From a virus, in the IMG/VR virus record IMGVR_UViG_3300012944_000010, positions 1-51,712 of that record: a stretch of 51,712 nucleotides of DNA. One strand, 5' to 3'. Position numbers and translations under genes: made by a program. Under the pieces are notes generated by a model that saw only the letters and a list, made by a program, of their open reading frames with translations, was not told the origin of the DNA and did not search any database. Positions 13,865-21,971 of this stretch are shown here, in pieces (position 1 is the stretch's first letter; every line of letters begins with the position of its first letter).

Positions 13865-14020
13865 GTGTTTAAGAGTAAATACCTAGATAAAGATGTATTT
13901 GTTCAGCAATATCTGCTCAGCAGAACTTCCCATAAGAAGAGTGGATTAGAATTGCTTAAAGAAGCTTCTGAAATATGGGAAAGTATCAACACGAGAAGCT
14001 ACGATGTCAAGAAAGACTAG
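13865..14020 (+). CDS. Hypothetical protein with GTG start, 51 aa
   Basis: GTG 13865 is 6 nt after AGGAG and the frame ends at TAG 14020, overlapping the AAA+ gene by 17 nt. The product is a charged helical protein (MFKSKYLDKDVFVQQYLLS). No family is recognised. First gene after the 13801 promoter. Confidence 0.6.
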   Translation: MFKSKYLDKDVFVQQYLLSRTSHKKSGLELLKEASEIWESINTRSYDVKKD

Positions 14021-15008
14021 AAACAGAACAGGAATAGTGCGTATGGGTTCCTTCGGAGAGTTAGAACAGAAGATCAAAGAGATGGAAGAACCAGTGCATA
14101 CACAGTTTGTAGAGACGTTGGAGGAAGCTAAGAATTCTTCTATAAGTGATGTTGTTAAGTCTCTTACAGAAGCATTAGCTTCGTTTCTCAACAGAGACCA
14201 AGTAAGAGACTTAGTACAGAAAGAGATATACGATTTCAAATGTACTCACACTATAGAGCTTAAGAAGGACGGAGATGTAGTAACCCTTCCAGACGAGATA
14301 AGACACTACCTCTTCCCAGAGGTACTCCAGACAGTAGACTTATCAATACCAGCAGCATTAATCGGACCAGCTGGTAGTGGTAAGTCCACTCTATGTGAAC
14401 AGATAGCTTCTGCTCTAAAGCTTAAGTTCCACTTACAGAATGGAGTAACAGGAACCCATGAACTCACTGGCTATGTTGATGCCCATGGACGGTATGTGGG
14501 TACACCTTTCCGTTCTGCTTTCGAGCATGGCGGCCTCATTCTTATCGATGAGGTGGATACTTCTGAGGCTGGGGCACTCAAGTGGGTCAACACCGCATTG
14601 GCCAACGGTCATGCTGCTTTCCCTGATAAATGCGATCCTGTGGTACGCCATAATGATTTTCGCATCATCATTGCTGCAAATACCTGGGGCTCAGGAGCTG
14701 ATCGACTCTATGTCGGAGCTAATCAAATCGATGCTTCCACCTTAGACCGTTTCGTATTCTTCAACTTCCTCTATGATGAGAAGTTAGAAGAACTCGTAGC
14801 AGGAGATCCTTCGTGGGTTAAGAAGGTACAGAAGTACCGTAGAGCAGCAGATCAAGAGAAAGTACGTATTGTTATCTCCCCTCGTGCATCTATCCACGGT
14901 GCTAAACTAATCAAGATTGGTTGGAAACCATCTGTAGTGGAAGATAGGATCATATGGAAGGGAATAGACAAAGACCTGAAGGAACGCATTCTGAAAAGAG
15001 CCGCGTAA
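14004..15008 (+). CDS. MoxR/CobS-type AAA+ ATPase, 334 aa
   Basis: An AAA+ ATPase of the MoxR/CobS (AAA_5) type. Walker A GPAGSGKST is at residues 121-129, Walker B LILIDEVD at 178-185, then a sensor region around IIIAANTWG and STLDRFVFF. A helical region (15-75) precedes the ATPase core. ATG 14043 (MGSFGELEQ) is a possible alternative start. MoxR-type ATPases normally work with a von Willebrand A-domain partner as chaperone or metal-insertion systems, and the next large gene fits that role. The protein ends in KRAA. The substrate in a phage is unknown. Confidence 0.85.
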   Translation: MSRKTRNRTGIVRMGSFGELEQKIKEMEEPVHTQFVETLEEAKNSSISDVVKSLTEALASFLNRDQVRDLVQKEIYDFKCTHTIELKKDGDVVTLPDEIRHYLFPEVLQTVDLSIPAALIGPAGSGKSTLCEQIASALKLKFHLQNGVTGTHELTGYVDAHGRYVGTPFRSAFEHGGLILIDEVDTSEAGALKWVNTALANGHAAFPDKCDPVVRHNDFRIIIAANTWGSGADRLYVGANQIDASTLDRFVFFNFLYDEKLEELVAGDPSWVKKVQKYRRAADQEKVRIVISPRASIHGAKLIKIGWKPSVVEDRIIWKGIDKDLKERILKRAA

Positions 15009-15148
15009 GGTTTAATTGTATAGGTCCAACCCATTGCGCTGATATAGGATCAGATCAGTGTGAGTATTGTGAGTGGGTACATGAGCGAAAGAATTCTGAA
15101 AGTAGAAGGGGATGCAAGAGAGATAGAATTAATCCTCCCACCTCCTAA
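14954..15148 (+). CDS. Possible small Cys-rich protein, 64 aa
   Basis: ATG 14954 lies inside the end of the AAA+ gene in another frame, with AGGA 4 nt upstream. The product contains CIGPTHC followed by CEYC, which could bind one zinc. It bridges the gap between the AAA+ and VWA genes and overlaps the latter's start. The cysteine spacing is the main reason to list it. Confidence 0.4.
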   Translation: MEGNRQRPEGTHSEKSRVRFNCIGPTHCADIGSDQCEYCEWVHERKNSESRRGCKRDRINPPTS

Positions 15149-16070
15149 AGAAGAACACACTAAAGTCTTCAGAGGATACTGGTCTTCCCCAGAAGCTCTA
15201 TCCAGAGAGATACGTAAGTGGGATAAGAAAGAAGCATGGTCTGACTCAGGATGGGAAACAGGCAATAGAGCCTGGTATGGTACAACCAGTATGGATGGAG
15301 CTATTAGTTTAGCTTTAGAAGGATGGCCGGAAGGCGCTGAGAAAGCATCTCGTCTGCAGAATAGGATACGTGCGAATAATCCTATTATGCTGAAGAGAAA
15401 GCTGTTCTCGGTAGCAGGAGCATCACCAGATGTACCTCGTGCAATCAGTGGCAATCCTCTTAATATGCGTATACCTGACGTGTCTAAAGCGTCCAGGAGA
15501 GTTGTCATCACATTACTATCCGATATTAGTGCTCACTGTGGGCATGATGGTGATGAGTTTATCAATAGAGCTGCTGTCGTGGCTGCTGTGGTGGATGAGA
15601 TAGAAGCATCTGGCTATGCGTGTGATGTAATAACCTACTGCAATTCAGAAGGTGGAGGTTGGGGAGATGGTAGTAGTAGTTTCAACTACTGTACTTCCAT
15701 CCAAGTGAAGAACTCAAACCAACCTGTAGATATTTCCAGACTAGCATTCGGACTAGGACACACATCCTTCTTTCGTCGTATGATCTTCGCAGAGAAAGGA
15801 TATCACCAATATTGCAAAGATCTTGGAACAGGATTAGGACACAGTACCTATTTTGATCAGAAAGGTCTTGCAGAGAGGAACATCTTTGTGATACCATCAA
15901 TCAACAATGCTAAAGGAGCATTCTCTACAGAAGAGAAAGCGGAGACAGAAGGTGTCAAGTACATCATCGAAGATCTCAAGAAACAAGGTTTCCCATTATT
16001 TGAGGTTGATGAGTTCATCCCTCAAACAGTACCTCTTACGAAAGACAGAACTATTAGAAAGGCAGCGTAG
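15081..16070 (+). CDS. VWA-like (CobT-type) partner protein, 329 aa
   Basis: Residues about 138-200 resemble the first strand and helix of a von Willebrand A domain: VVITLLSDIS with D148 and S150 as a reduced MIDAS motif, then a helix to DEIEASGYACDVITYCNS. The DxSxS motif is incomplete (DISAH), so metal binding may be weak. The N-terminal 100 residues are Trp- and Gly-rich. I use ATG 15081; GTG 15060 is an alternative 8 nt after AGGA. Its position next to a MoxR/CobS ATPase supports a two-component AAA+/VWA system. It ends in RKAA. Confidence 0.65.
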   Translation: MSERILKVEGDAREIELILPPPKEEHTKVFRGYWSSPEALSREIRKWDKKEAWSDSGWETGNRAWYGTTSMDGAISLALEGWPEGAEKASRLQNRIRANNPIMLKRKLFSVAGASPDVPRAISGNPLNMRIPDVSKASRRVVITLLSDISAHCGHDGDEFINRAAVVAAVVDEIEASGYACDVITYCNSEGGGWGDGSSSFNYCTSIQVKNSNQPVDISRLAFGLGHTSFFRRMIFAEKGYHQYCKDLGTGLGHSTYFDQKGLAERNIFVIPSINNAKGAFSTEEKAETEGVKYIIEDLKKQGFPLFEVDEFIPQTVPLTKDRTIRKAA

Positions 16071-16071
16071 C

Positions 16072-16365
16072 ATGTTCATGAATTCAGAAACTTTAAAGAA
16101 GGCAGGGATTGAATTACAGCCTTCTCCTGCTGACGCAGTGTCAATTCTCTGTCATCCCGAGGATGGAACATTCTTCCTATTGGTTACTCGTAAAGGAAAG
16201 TTACCTACAGAAGCGAAGAAGGTTATGTGTGATGACATCGAAACTACTATTGAGTTTATACGAGGATTCTTTCCTCCTGCGACTGTGCCAACAGTCACCT
16301 TCAAAAATTCCCCGGAAAATTTTGAGGTTAGACAGGAAATTGGCTTTTTGAATAAAGCCGCATGA
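16072..16365 (+). CDS. Hypothetical protein, 97 aa
   Basis: ATG 16072 (MFMNSETLKKAGIELQ), one base after the VWA stop; ATG 16078 is an alternative. The product has a beta-rich first half (AVSILCHPEDGTFFLLVTR) and ends in NKAA. No family is recognised. With the two upstream genes it forms a run of three proteins with basic-AA tails, possibly one functional module. Confidence 0.6.
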   Translation: MFMNSETLKKAGIELQPSPADAVSILCHPEDGTFFLLVTRKGKLPTEAKKVMCDDIETTIEFIRGFFPPATVPTVTFKNSPENFEVRQEIGFLNKAA

Positions 16366-16499
16366 TTAAGCTTTCTGTAGGAGACAAAATCTCTGTTTTA
16401 GGAAAAGAATACACAGTCACTCAAGACATGTGCTTCGCAGACATGTACTCACTTGAACAGTGGGTTAAACAAATGCGTGCTTGGAAGCTAATAGATTGA
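16362..16499 (+). CDS. Small protein, 45 aa
   Basis: ATG 16362 overlaps the previous stop (ATGA) and TGA 16499 overlaps the TTG start of the DNA polymerase. The product (MIKLSVGDKISVLGKEYTV) begins like a small SH3- or OB-like beta fold and ends in a helix. No family is recognised. Coupling on both sides supports it. Confidence 0.55.
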   Translation: MIKLSVGDKISVLGKEYTVTQDMCFADMYSLEQWVKQMRAWKLID

Positions 16500-18415
16500 G
16501 AGTAGTATTCGACATAGAGGCTAATGGACTTATAAATCCTACGAAGATCTGGCTGATCGTATGTAGAGAGCTTGCTGAGCCCCTGGGTACAGTTGGTGCA
16601 CCCGGCTCTCTACATATCTTCAGAAAGGTATCGGATGATGAGTCAGAGAAGCAAAGGTTTCTGGAATTTAGTAGACAAGTTACTCAATGGATTGGTCATA
16701 ATTGTATTAGTTATGATTGTCCTGTTCTTAATGGATTATTGGGGCTGGTTATCCCCATTGAAAATGTGGTTGATACATTTATTATCTCCAAGTTAGTAGA
16801 TTATTCAAGAGATGGACATAGCATTGAAAGCTATGGGTTAGAGTTTAATATACCTAAGATTTCGTTTAATGATTTTAGTAAATATACATTAGAAATGGAG
16901 ACGTATTGTGTTAGAGATGTGGAAATCTGCCACAGAATATATAACAAGCATAGTGGGGTTATCAATGATCGAGCTTGGCGGACAGCTATTGACGTTGAGC
17001 AAAGCTTCCAGGTGGTTTGTGGGGAGTTGCATAATAATGGCTTTGCTTTCAATGTTAATGATGCAAATAAACTCCATAATAAAGTCACTAAAGAGTTAGC
17101 TGTCTTAGATAAAGCTATCTTAGAACAGTTTCCTCCCAGAGAAGTAATTCTCCGCTATTTCACGCCAAAGGCTACTAAGTTTGGTACCATAAATCGCACC
17201 TCCGTACCACGTAGCCTTTGGCATGAGATAGAGAATTACAAAGTAGGAGAGGAATATCCTGTCCATGGCATCCAGACGTTTAATCCTAGTAGTCATAAAC
17301 AAACTATTGATGTATTGTATGAAGCCGGGTGGAGTCCTATTGATAAAACTATTACTCACATTAAGGCTTTACGTACAAAGGATCAAGAAAAGCTTGACAA
17401 ACTAATTAAATACGGGTATAAAGTAAACGAGAATAACTTAAATACTTTACCTCCTAAAGCACCTGCCCCTGCTAGAACTCTAGCAAAGCGCATCCTGCTT
17501 GAGTCCCGACGAAGAACACTAACCGAATGGTTAGGTCTTGTCCAAGAAGACAATCGCATCCACGGGAAGTTCTACTCGATTGGAGCTTGGACTCACAGGA
17601 TGGCTCATCAAGAGCCTAATACCGCCAACATACTTAACGACACAGACACCCAAGGTAAGCCACGCCTATATGGCGGTGAGATGCGTAGCTTATGGTGTAC
17701 ACCGAAAGATAAGCTTCTAGTAGGTGTCGATGCAGAAGGCATCCAGTTACGCATCTTCGCTCATTACATTGATGATGAGGAGTTAACTAATGCCCTTGTC
17801 AACGGTAGAAAAGAAGATAAGACCGATCCGCATAGTGTCAACCAGAGGATCATTGGTGGTGTATGTCGATCTAGGGCTGCTGCAAAGCGGTTCTTATACG
17901 CGGTCTTTCTTGGAGCAGGATTGCGTAAGGTTGCTGAAATTCTGGACTGCTCAAAAGAAGAAGCAGAAGAGGCATTTGAACGTCTATTATCCCGTTATAC
18001 CGGCTTCGCCAAACTTAAACGTACAATTATACCGGCGGATGCGCGCCGTGGCTTTTTCATGGGGTTGGACGGTAGGCGGGTTCACATATACGGAGAGACA
18101 GTATCCGAACGACGACATCTGGCAATGTCGGGGTACCTCCAAAACGGTGAAGCGGTTGTAATGAAACACGCCACACTTCTCTGGCGTGATAGGTTGATTG
18201 AGAAGAAGATACCATTCAAGTTAGTGAACCTAGTTCACGATGAATGGCAAACGGAATGCCCAAATGATATGAGCATTGCGCTTGCCATTGCACAAGAACA
18301 GTGCACTGCACTGAGAGAGGTAGGTGAGAAACTGAAGTTACGATGCCCCCTAGCGGGGAGTTATGAGACAGACGGACATATTACTATAGGTGATAATTGG
18401 AAGGTGACACATTAG
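16496..18415 (+). CDS. Family A DNA polymerase with 3'-5' exonuclease, T7-like, 639 aa
   Basis: The replicative polymerase. The exonuclease domain has DIEAN (D6, E8; exo I), IGHNCISYD (exo II) and YCVRDVE (exo III). The polymerase domain has motif A (VGVDAEGIQLR), motif B (AAAKRFLYAVFLGAG, with Tyr at the position of T7 Tyr526) and motif C (LVHDEWQ). All catalytic residues seem intact, so proofreading is expected. TTG 16496 gives an N-terminus (MRVVFDIEANGL) like T7 gp5 and has GGAAG 8 nt upstream; TTG 16481 is an alternative. The length is slightly below T7 gp5 (704 aa). Confidence 0.95.
   Translation: MRVVFDIEANGLINPTKIWLIVCRELAEPLGTVGAPGSLHIFRKVSDDESEKQRFLEFSRQVTQWIGHNCISYDCPVLNGLLGLVIPIENVVDTFIISKLVDYSRDGHSIESYGLEFNIPKISFNDFSKYTLEMETYCVRDVEICHRIYNKHSGVINDRAWRTAIDVEQSFQVVCGELHNNGFAFNVNDANKLHNKVTKELAVLDKAILEQFPPREVILRYFTPKATKFGTINRTSVPRSLWHEIENYKVGEEYPVHGIQTFNPSSHKQTIDVLYEAGWSPIDKTITHIKALRTKDQEKLDKLIKYGYKVNENNLNTLPPKAPAPARTLAKRILLESRRRTLTEWLGLVQEDNRIHGKFYSIGAWTHRMAHQEPNTANILNDTDTQGKPRLYGGEMRSLWCTPKDKLLVGVDAEGIQLRIFAHYIDDEELTNALVNGRKEDKTDPHSVNQRIIGGVCRSRAAAKRFLYAVFLGAGLRKVAEILDCSKEEAEEAFERLLSRYTGFAKLKRTIIPADARRGFFMGLDGRRVHIYGETVSERRHLAMSGYLQNGEAVVMKHATLLWRDRLIEKKIPFKLVNLVHDEWQTECPNDMSIALAIAQEQCTALREVGEKLKLRCPLAGSYETDGHITIGDNWKVTH
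17394..17422 (+). promoter_or_regulatory. Possible internal promoter in the DNA polymerase gene
   Basis: TTGACA (17394-17399), 17-nt spacer, TATAAA (17417-17422). The match is as good as the intergenic promoters but lies within coding sequence, so it may be chance. If active it would raise expression of the ssDNA-binding protein and the downstream large RNA. Confidence 0.35.
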
Positions 18416-18665
18416 TTGGTTAGATAAATTATTTCCACCATTAATACCACGAAGAGAAGAGTTTATATGGGAGCCAAATGGCATGAAGATTTATGCATTG
18501 AAGTTTAAAGATGAGATTATTAAATTAGGTACGAAAGAGTATGATGTTACATCGGATTACCGATGGGAACATAAAGGAGTTAGGGATCATCTAACAGTGG
18601 TATATGGTACTTTCACAGAGGAAGGTACAATTGAATTATTAAAAGTAGAAGAGGTGAAAGAGTAA
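18411..18665 (+). CDS. Hypothetical protein, 84 aa from an ATT start (60 aa from ATG 18483)
   Basis: The frame opened by ATG 18483 extends upstream without a stop to CAC-ATT at 18411. The extension (SWLDKLFPPLIPRREEFIWE) looks like real protein. AAGG lies 6 nt before ATT 18411, the same geometry as the primase ATC start. ATG 18483 with GGGAG 9 nt upstream remains a conventional alternative giving MKIYALKFKDEIIK. The product is a small charged beta/alpha protein of unknown family. Confidence 0.5.
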   Translation: MSWLDKLFPPLIPRREEFIWEPNGMKIYALKFKDEIIKLGTKEYDVTSDYRWEHKGVRDHLTVVYGTFTEEGTIELLKVEEVKE

Positions 18666-18842
18666 ATGTTTACGCAGCAAGTTAAAGTTAAGTATTGGGA
18701 GCCTAAGATGGCTACCATTGTATTAGAGACACCAAATAGGCTGACTAGTGTAGAGGCTGAGAATATGGCTCTTGAGGAATTCAAGGAGCAATATCCTGAG
18801 GCTCTAGATTATGTGGTTGAGGAAACAGTAGAACTCAACTGA
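18666..18842 (+). CDS. Hypothetical acidic protein, 58 aa
   Basis: ATG 18666 immediately follows the previous stop and TGA 18842 lies one base before the ssDNA-binding gene. The product (MFTQQVKVKYWEPKMATIV) has an N-terminal beta segment and a Glu-rich helix. No family is recognised, but the spacing suggests a co-translated partner of its neighbours. Confidence 0.6.
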   Translation: MFTQQVKVKYWEPKMATIVLETPNRLTSVEAENMALEEFKEQYPEALDYVVEETVELN

Positions 18843-18843
18843 T

Positions 18844-19341
18844 ATGCCTAGAGAACAAGAAGTAGTTTACCTTAGTGGTAAGATTGCGTGGGGCAGAGGA
18901 CTCTTTGTCCCTTCGCAATTCAATAAATATTCATGTAGATTATATTTAGATCAAGAGTCTTTAAACATTGTACTAGATTTGAAGAAGAGAGGAATACAGA
19001 ATAACGTAACCAAAGATGAAAATGGATATTGGGTTAATCTGTCCCGTCCTTCTCAAATCAATGTACGTGGTGCTCTACGCACAATGGACCCACCTATTGT
19101 TATCGCTTCCGATGGACAACCTTGGGATAAGAACAAGGGAATTGGGGACGATAGTGATGTTACTTGTCAGGTAATCGTCCGTAATTGGAAAGCACCTATG
19201 GGCGGAAAGACAGGTGTTTCTATTAGGTTAGACTCTGTTAGAATTGATAACTTAGTTGAATTTACTAGTACAGATTGGCCTGAAGCAGTCGGTAAGAATG
19301 TTAAGGCTCTAGAAGAACATAAAGTAACTCCTTGGAATTAG
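18844..19341 (+). CDS. Probable single-stranded DNA-binding protein, 165 aa
   Basis: The sequence has the order seen in phage OB-fold ssDNA-binding proteins of the DUF2815/T7 gp2.5 type: a first strand with VVYLSGKIAWGRGLF, aromatic FNKYSCRLYLDQ, a central insertion, and a late strand with DVTCQVIVRNW. The length is typical. It lacks an obvious very acidic tail, unlike T7 gp2.5. It follows the DNA polymerase in the replication operon, which supports the call. Its stop codon overlaps the stem of a terminator. Confidence 0.7.
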   Translation: MPREQEVVYLSGKIAWGRGLFVPSQFNKYSCRLYLDQESLNIVLDLKKRGIQNNVTKDENGYWVNLSRPSQINVRGALRTMDPPIVIASDGQPWDKNKGIGDDSDVTCQVIVRNWKAPMGGKTGVSIRLDSVRIDNLVEFTSTDWPEAVGKNVKALEEHKVTPWN

Positions 19342-19420
19342 CCAGCCTAGTCCACTGATACAGACAGCCTACCCTACTCCCGTAGTGACTCCTGTATATC
19401 AGATGGTTGGCTCTTTTATT
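19340..19420 (+). terminator. Branched intrinsic terminator or attenuator after the ssDNA-binding gene
   Basis: AGCCAGCC (19340-19347) pairs with GGTTGGCT (19405-19412) over 8 bp with one G-T, followed by CTTTTATT. Inside are CTGATACAG pairing with CTGTATATCAG (two-base bulge) and a small CTAC-TCCC-GTAG hairpin. It separates the replication operon from the structured RNA. Confidence 0.65.
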
Positions 19421-19436
19421 AGCAGCTCTGCTGCGC

Positions 19437-19453
19437 ATGTTGCGGAGCAACAT
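19437..19453. repeat. Tri-loop palindrome ATGTTGC-GGA-GCAACAT
   Basis: A perfect 7-bp stem with 3-nt loop. The same stem with a TTC loop recurs at 36845-36861, and a variant TGTTTGC-TAC-GCAAACA lies at 44255-44271. All are intergenic. Confidence 0.7.
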
Positions 19454-19458
19454 TTAAT

Positions 19459-20700
19459 AGGGTGTTGCAGGTACGGTAACGTATTCTGTTCTGAGAGATG
19501 GTTTCGCCGTAAGGCTCTCACTCTAGGTTGCAGGCGAAGTAACAATCTAGCACCCTTTTATTAGCGTAGCTCAACAGCAAGAGCCCCACCTGTATGTGCT
19601 GGCGTGATCCAGTGGGAAACCGTGGGAGATGTAGGTTAAAGTCCTATCGCTATTTGTCCCTTTGTACAAATCTTTGTGCAGTAGTATAAAAGCGCAGGTA
19701 TAGACGGGTTAGAACTAGTAAACGGGTACTACAGGCCCGTGGGTTAGGTTCTCCAGGCCTAACTGTTCCGTCTCGATTACGCACGACGGCTGTCCGAACG
19801 TCGTTACCAGCCCTACGGGGCCAGAAATCCGGTGTTGCGCTCCGGCTGTGACTACACAGCTCCCAATAGGTGAGTTGTAAGGTGATGTGTACAGAGGGAC
19901 AAACTAAGGCTAGATCCTTACGCTGTAACCCCTCCATAAGGTGCAGCATGTGTCGGTAAGTAGGCCATTACTTGCAACCAGCCACATATGTGATCCTCTG
20001 CCCTCGGTGAACCGTCTTAACGGATCACTTAAGATGCTAAAAGACAATGTTAGCTAGTACCGGAAGGTATTCTAGCAGGTTGTGCAGGCAGATCATGGGA
20101 CGTTAAAAAACTCGATATGTTCCGTCTCTGTGGAAGCTAACGTATGTGGAAGTAGTTCCGTAAAGGTCCGCAATTCCTGGATTGTCTGTCCAGGATACGA
20201 CGATAGTCCTCGTGTATGATAAACTACAATCTCCACTCCCTCACTCATTCTTGCCGTGTAGGCATTGCTTTCAAACGCACAGAGCTGTAGAGTAGTAGGA
20301 GATTGAGGCGTCGTGTCAGATAGTGCCGCCGCTTCTCAAAGGTAGACACCAGAGAGATAGGGGAGCTACTGACACTGATTGACGATCAGTCCATAGGCGG
20401 GCAAGTAACGAGTCGTAGGACACAAAGCCCATGCTTTCAAGCTAAAGGGTGATTATAGGAATGAAAAGACTATGAGGCAGTCTAACGCCCTCTGAAGGCA
20501 GTCACTGTACCATCTGGGAAACTTTGTGGATAAACTCATAGTAGCGAATGCTCTGTTAGTTTGCTAACAGAGATACTATTCCCACTGCTTGCATAGTCGA
20601 GGTGGTGCTACAGGCCGTCAACAGATATGCAGCAGCAACCGCAGGAGGTGACAATGTTTCCTATGTGGTATGGGAATAAGCCTCCTTAAGTATTACCGGG
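19459..20700 (+). ncRNA. Giant structured non-coding RNA candidate (GOLLD/ROOL-like or new class)
   Basis: Roughly 1.24 kb with no credible gene, packed with strong local and long-range stems. AGGGTG (19459-19464)/CACCCT (19551-19556) closes a 5' element. GACGG (19703-19707)/CCGTC (19768-19772) encloses ACGGG/CCCGT (19722-19740) and GTTAGG/CCTAAC (19743-19763), a three-way junction. Others are ACGACG/CGTCGT (19783-19804), GCTGTG-ACTA-CACAGC (19845-19860), GTGATCC/GGATCAC (19990-20028), GCTAG-TACC-GGAA-GGTA-TT-CTAGC with a GNRA loop (20053-20076), GATACGACG/CGTCGTGTC (20194-20202/20309-20317) stacked outside CAATCTCC/GGAGATTG (20227-20234/20298-20305), CTCTGTTAG-TTTG-CTAACAGAG (20551-20572), and GGAGG/CCTCC (20644-20685). 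GOLLD and ROOL RNAs are large, phage- or prophage-associated and form RNA-only multimers. Membership here is inference, as are the exact ends. Confidence 0.75.
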
Positions 20701-20750
20701 GGGCTAGGTTGTCGTTGCTATTATAATGAATTCATTTCTTAACAAATTTA

Positions 20751-20778
20751 GCACCTCTGGTGCGCGCGGCGTAGCCGC
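20751..20778. repeat. Two tri-loop hairpins before the 97-aa gene
   Basis: GCACC-TCT-GGTGC (20751-20763) and GCGGC-GTA-GCCGC (20766-20778) lie back to back, 24 bp before the next start codon. They share the 3-nt-loop design of the other dispersed palindromes. Confidence 0.6.
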
Positions 20779-20801
20779 TTAACAACAATGGAGATTAAAT
20801 C

Positions 20802-21095
20802 ATGGGTAGCGGCATCTTAGACATGCTTCTACTACAGAGCTTACTCAAACCATCAGGAGGCACTGAGTCATTAGATCAGGCACTTAAATGGATTGAGGAA
20901 TTCAGGAAGACAGAGAAGGAGAAATCTGATAAAGCTAAAGCTAAAGGACCACAACCAGCACCTAAGATATTCTCATTCCCTGATGTTTGTTTCATATTAT
21001 TAGGACTGGGACTACCAGCTGGTTTATTATGGATGTGGGGTGTCTTAGAACTAATTGATATTGTGCAACACAGAGCAGCAGGTATATTTCACTAA
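20802..21095 (+). CDS. Membrane protein, 97 aa
   Basis: ATG 20802 with GGAG 8 nt upstream. A charged helical segment (residues 28-50, EEFRKTEKEKSDKAKAKG) precedes one long hydrophobic stretch (about 58-88, VCFILLGLGLPAGLLWMWGV), consistent with one transmembrane helix or a hairpin. It could be holin-like or an anchor for a complex. It is the first gene after the large RNA. No family is recognised. Confidence 0.6.
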   Translation: MGSGILDMLLLQSLLKPSGGTESLDQALKWIEEFRKTEKEKSDKAKAKGPQPAPKIFSFPDVCFILLGLGLPAGLLWMWGVLELIDIVQHRAAGIFH

Positions 21096-21098
21096 TTT

Positions 21099-21971
21099 AT
21101 GACTACTTCTATTCACACATTGATAACTGATGTTCGTGATCTACTCAAAACTAAAGGGTGGCTCACAGAGGTATTGGCGAAGGAACTGGGCGATGCAACA
21201 TCAAGATCTATTGGAGAACAGTTCTCCGAAAAACAAAAGGCTCCTTCGCTCCGCCTTTCAGGAATGGGACCGAGATGCCCTAAGGCATTATGGCATAGTA
21301 TACACACGCCGGGAGAGGCTGAACCTCTTCCACATTGGGCTGAAGCAAAATTCTCTTTGGGTCATTTCCAAGAGGCTTATGGCATAACACTTGCCAAGGC
21401 TGCTGGGCATAAAGTTGAAGGAGAGCAACATGAGTGCCACCTTGACGGCGTCAAAGGTCATGTGGATGCTATTGTTGACGGTTGTGTGGTTGATTTCAAG
21501 TCCTGTAGCGGCCGCCAATATCAGAAGTATAAATCCGGGGATATTGGGTTGGAGGGTAATGATTCGTTTGGGTTTCTTTGCCAGCTGGACGGGTACGTTA
21601 CTGCTTGTGGGCAGGATGATCTTGTTCATGTAAAAGACAAAGGCTATATTTTTGCAATGCATAAGGAACTAGGACATGTCTGCCTCTACGAGCACAGAAC
21701 TAGACCGGCTAGCATTCGAGAGCGCATTACTCAATACCGTAGCGTGGTTGAGCGAAAGCATCCGCCTGAGTGCACCTGTAAAACCGTACAACATGGAGCA
21801 AGTGGAAATATTGGTCTTGATACACGAGCTAGCTATGAAGCTTACAAATGGTGTTGTTTCCCCAAACTTCGTTGTTTCATCTACGCCAACGGACCCGCCT
21901 ATCTAACACGTGTAGTGAGGTTGCCAGATGTCCCAGAAGTCGGAAGAGATGGAAAGCTCATGCACACTTAA
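21099..21971 (+). CDS. Cas4/RecB-like PD-(D/E)XK exonuclease, 290 aa
   Basis: The nuclease core is visible: an upstream Glu (FQEAYG, about 92), GHVDAIVDGCVVDFKS with D123, D132 and K134, and a following Gln/Tyr-rich helix (QYQKYK), as in RecB-family and Cas4 nucleases. Cys60 and C-terminal cysteines (CTCK and CCFPKLRC) could hold an iron-sulfur cluster as in Cas4-type enzymes. In T7-like phages an exonuclease (gp6) degrades host DNA and removes primers, and this gene probably fills that role. ATG 21099 is 3 bp after the preceding stop and lacks a strong ribosome site. Confidence 0.8.
   Translation: MTTSIHTLITDVRDLLKTKGWLTEVLAKELGDATSRSIGEQFSEKQKAPSLRLSGMGPRCPKALWHSIHTPGEAEPLPHWAEAKFSLGHFQEAYGITLAKAAGHKVEGEQHECHLDGVKGHVDAIVDGCVVDFKSCSGRQYQKYKSGDIGLEGNDSFGFLCQLDGYVTACGQDDLVHVKDKGYIFAMHKELGHVCLYEHRTRPASIRERITQYRSVVERKHPPECTCKTVQHGASGNIGLDTRASYEAYKWCCFPKLRCFIYANGPAYLTRVVRLPDVPEVGRDGKLMHT

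Noticed and set aside
19650-19949. 99-aa minus-strand ORF inside the large RNA region
   Set aside because: No ribosome site, unnatural composition, and it runs through strong palindromic stems.
19459-20700. Group I or group II intron, or rRNA fragment, as explanation of the long structured region
   Set aside because: I find no intron-encoded protein, no recognisable group II domain V hairpin, no convincing group I P/Q/R/S core, and no split gene on either side. It also lacks the conserved 16S/23S motifs.
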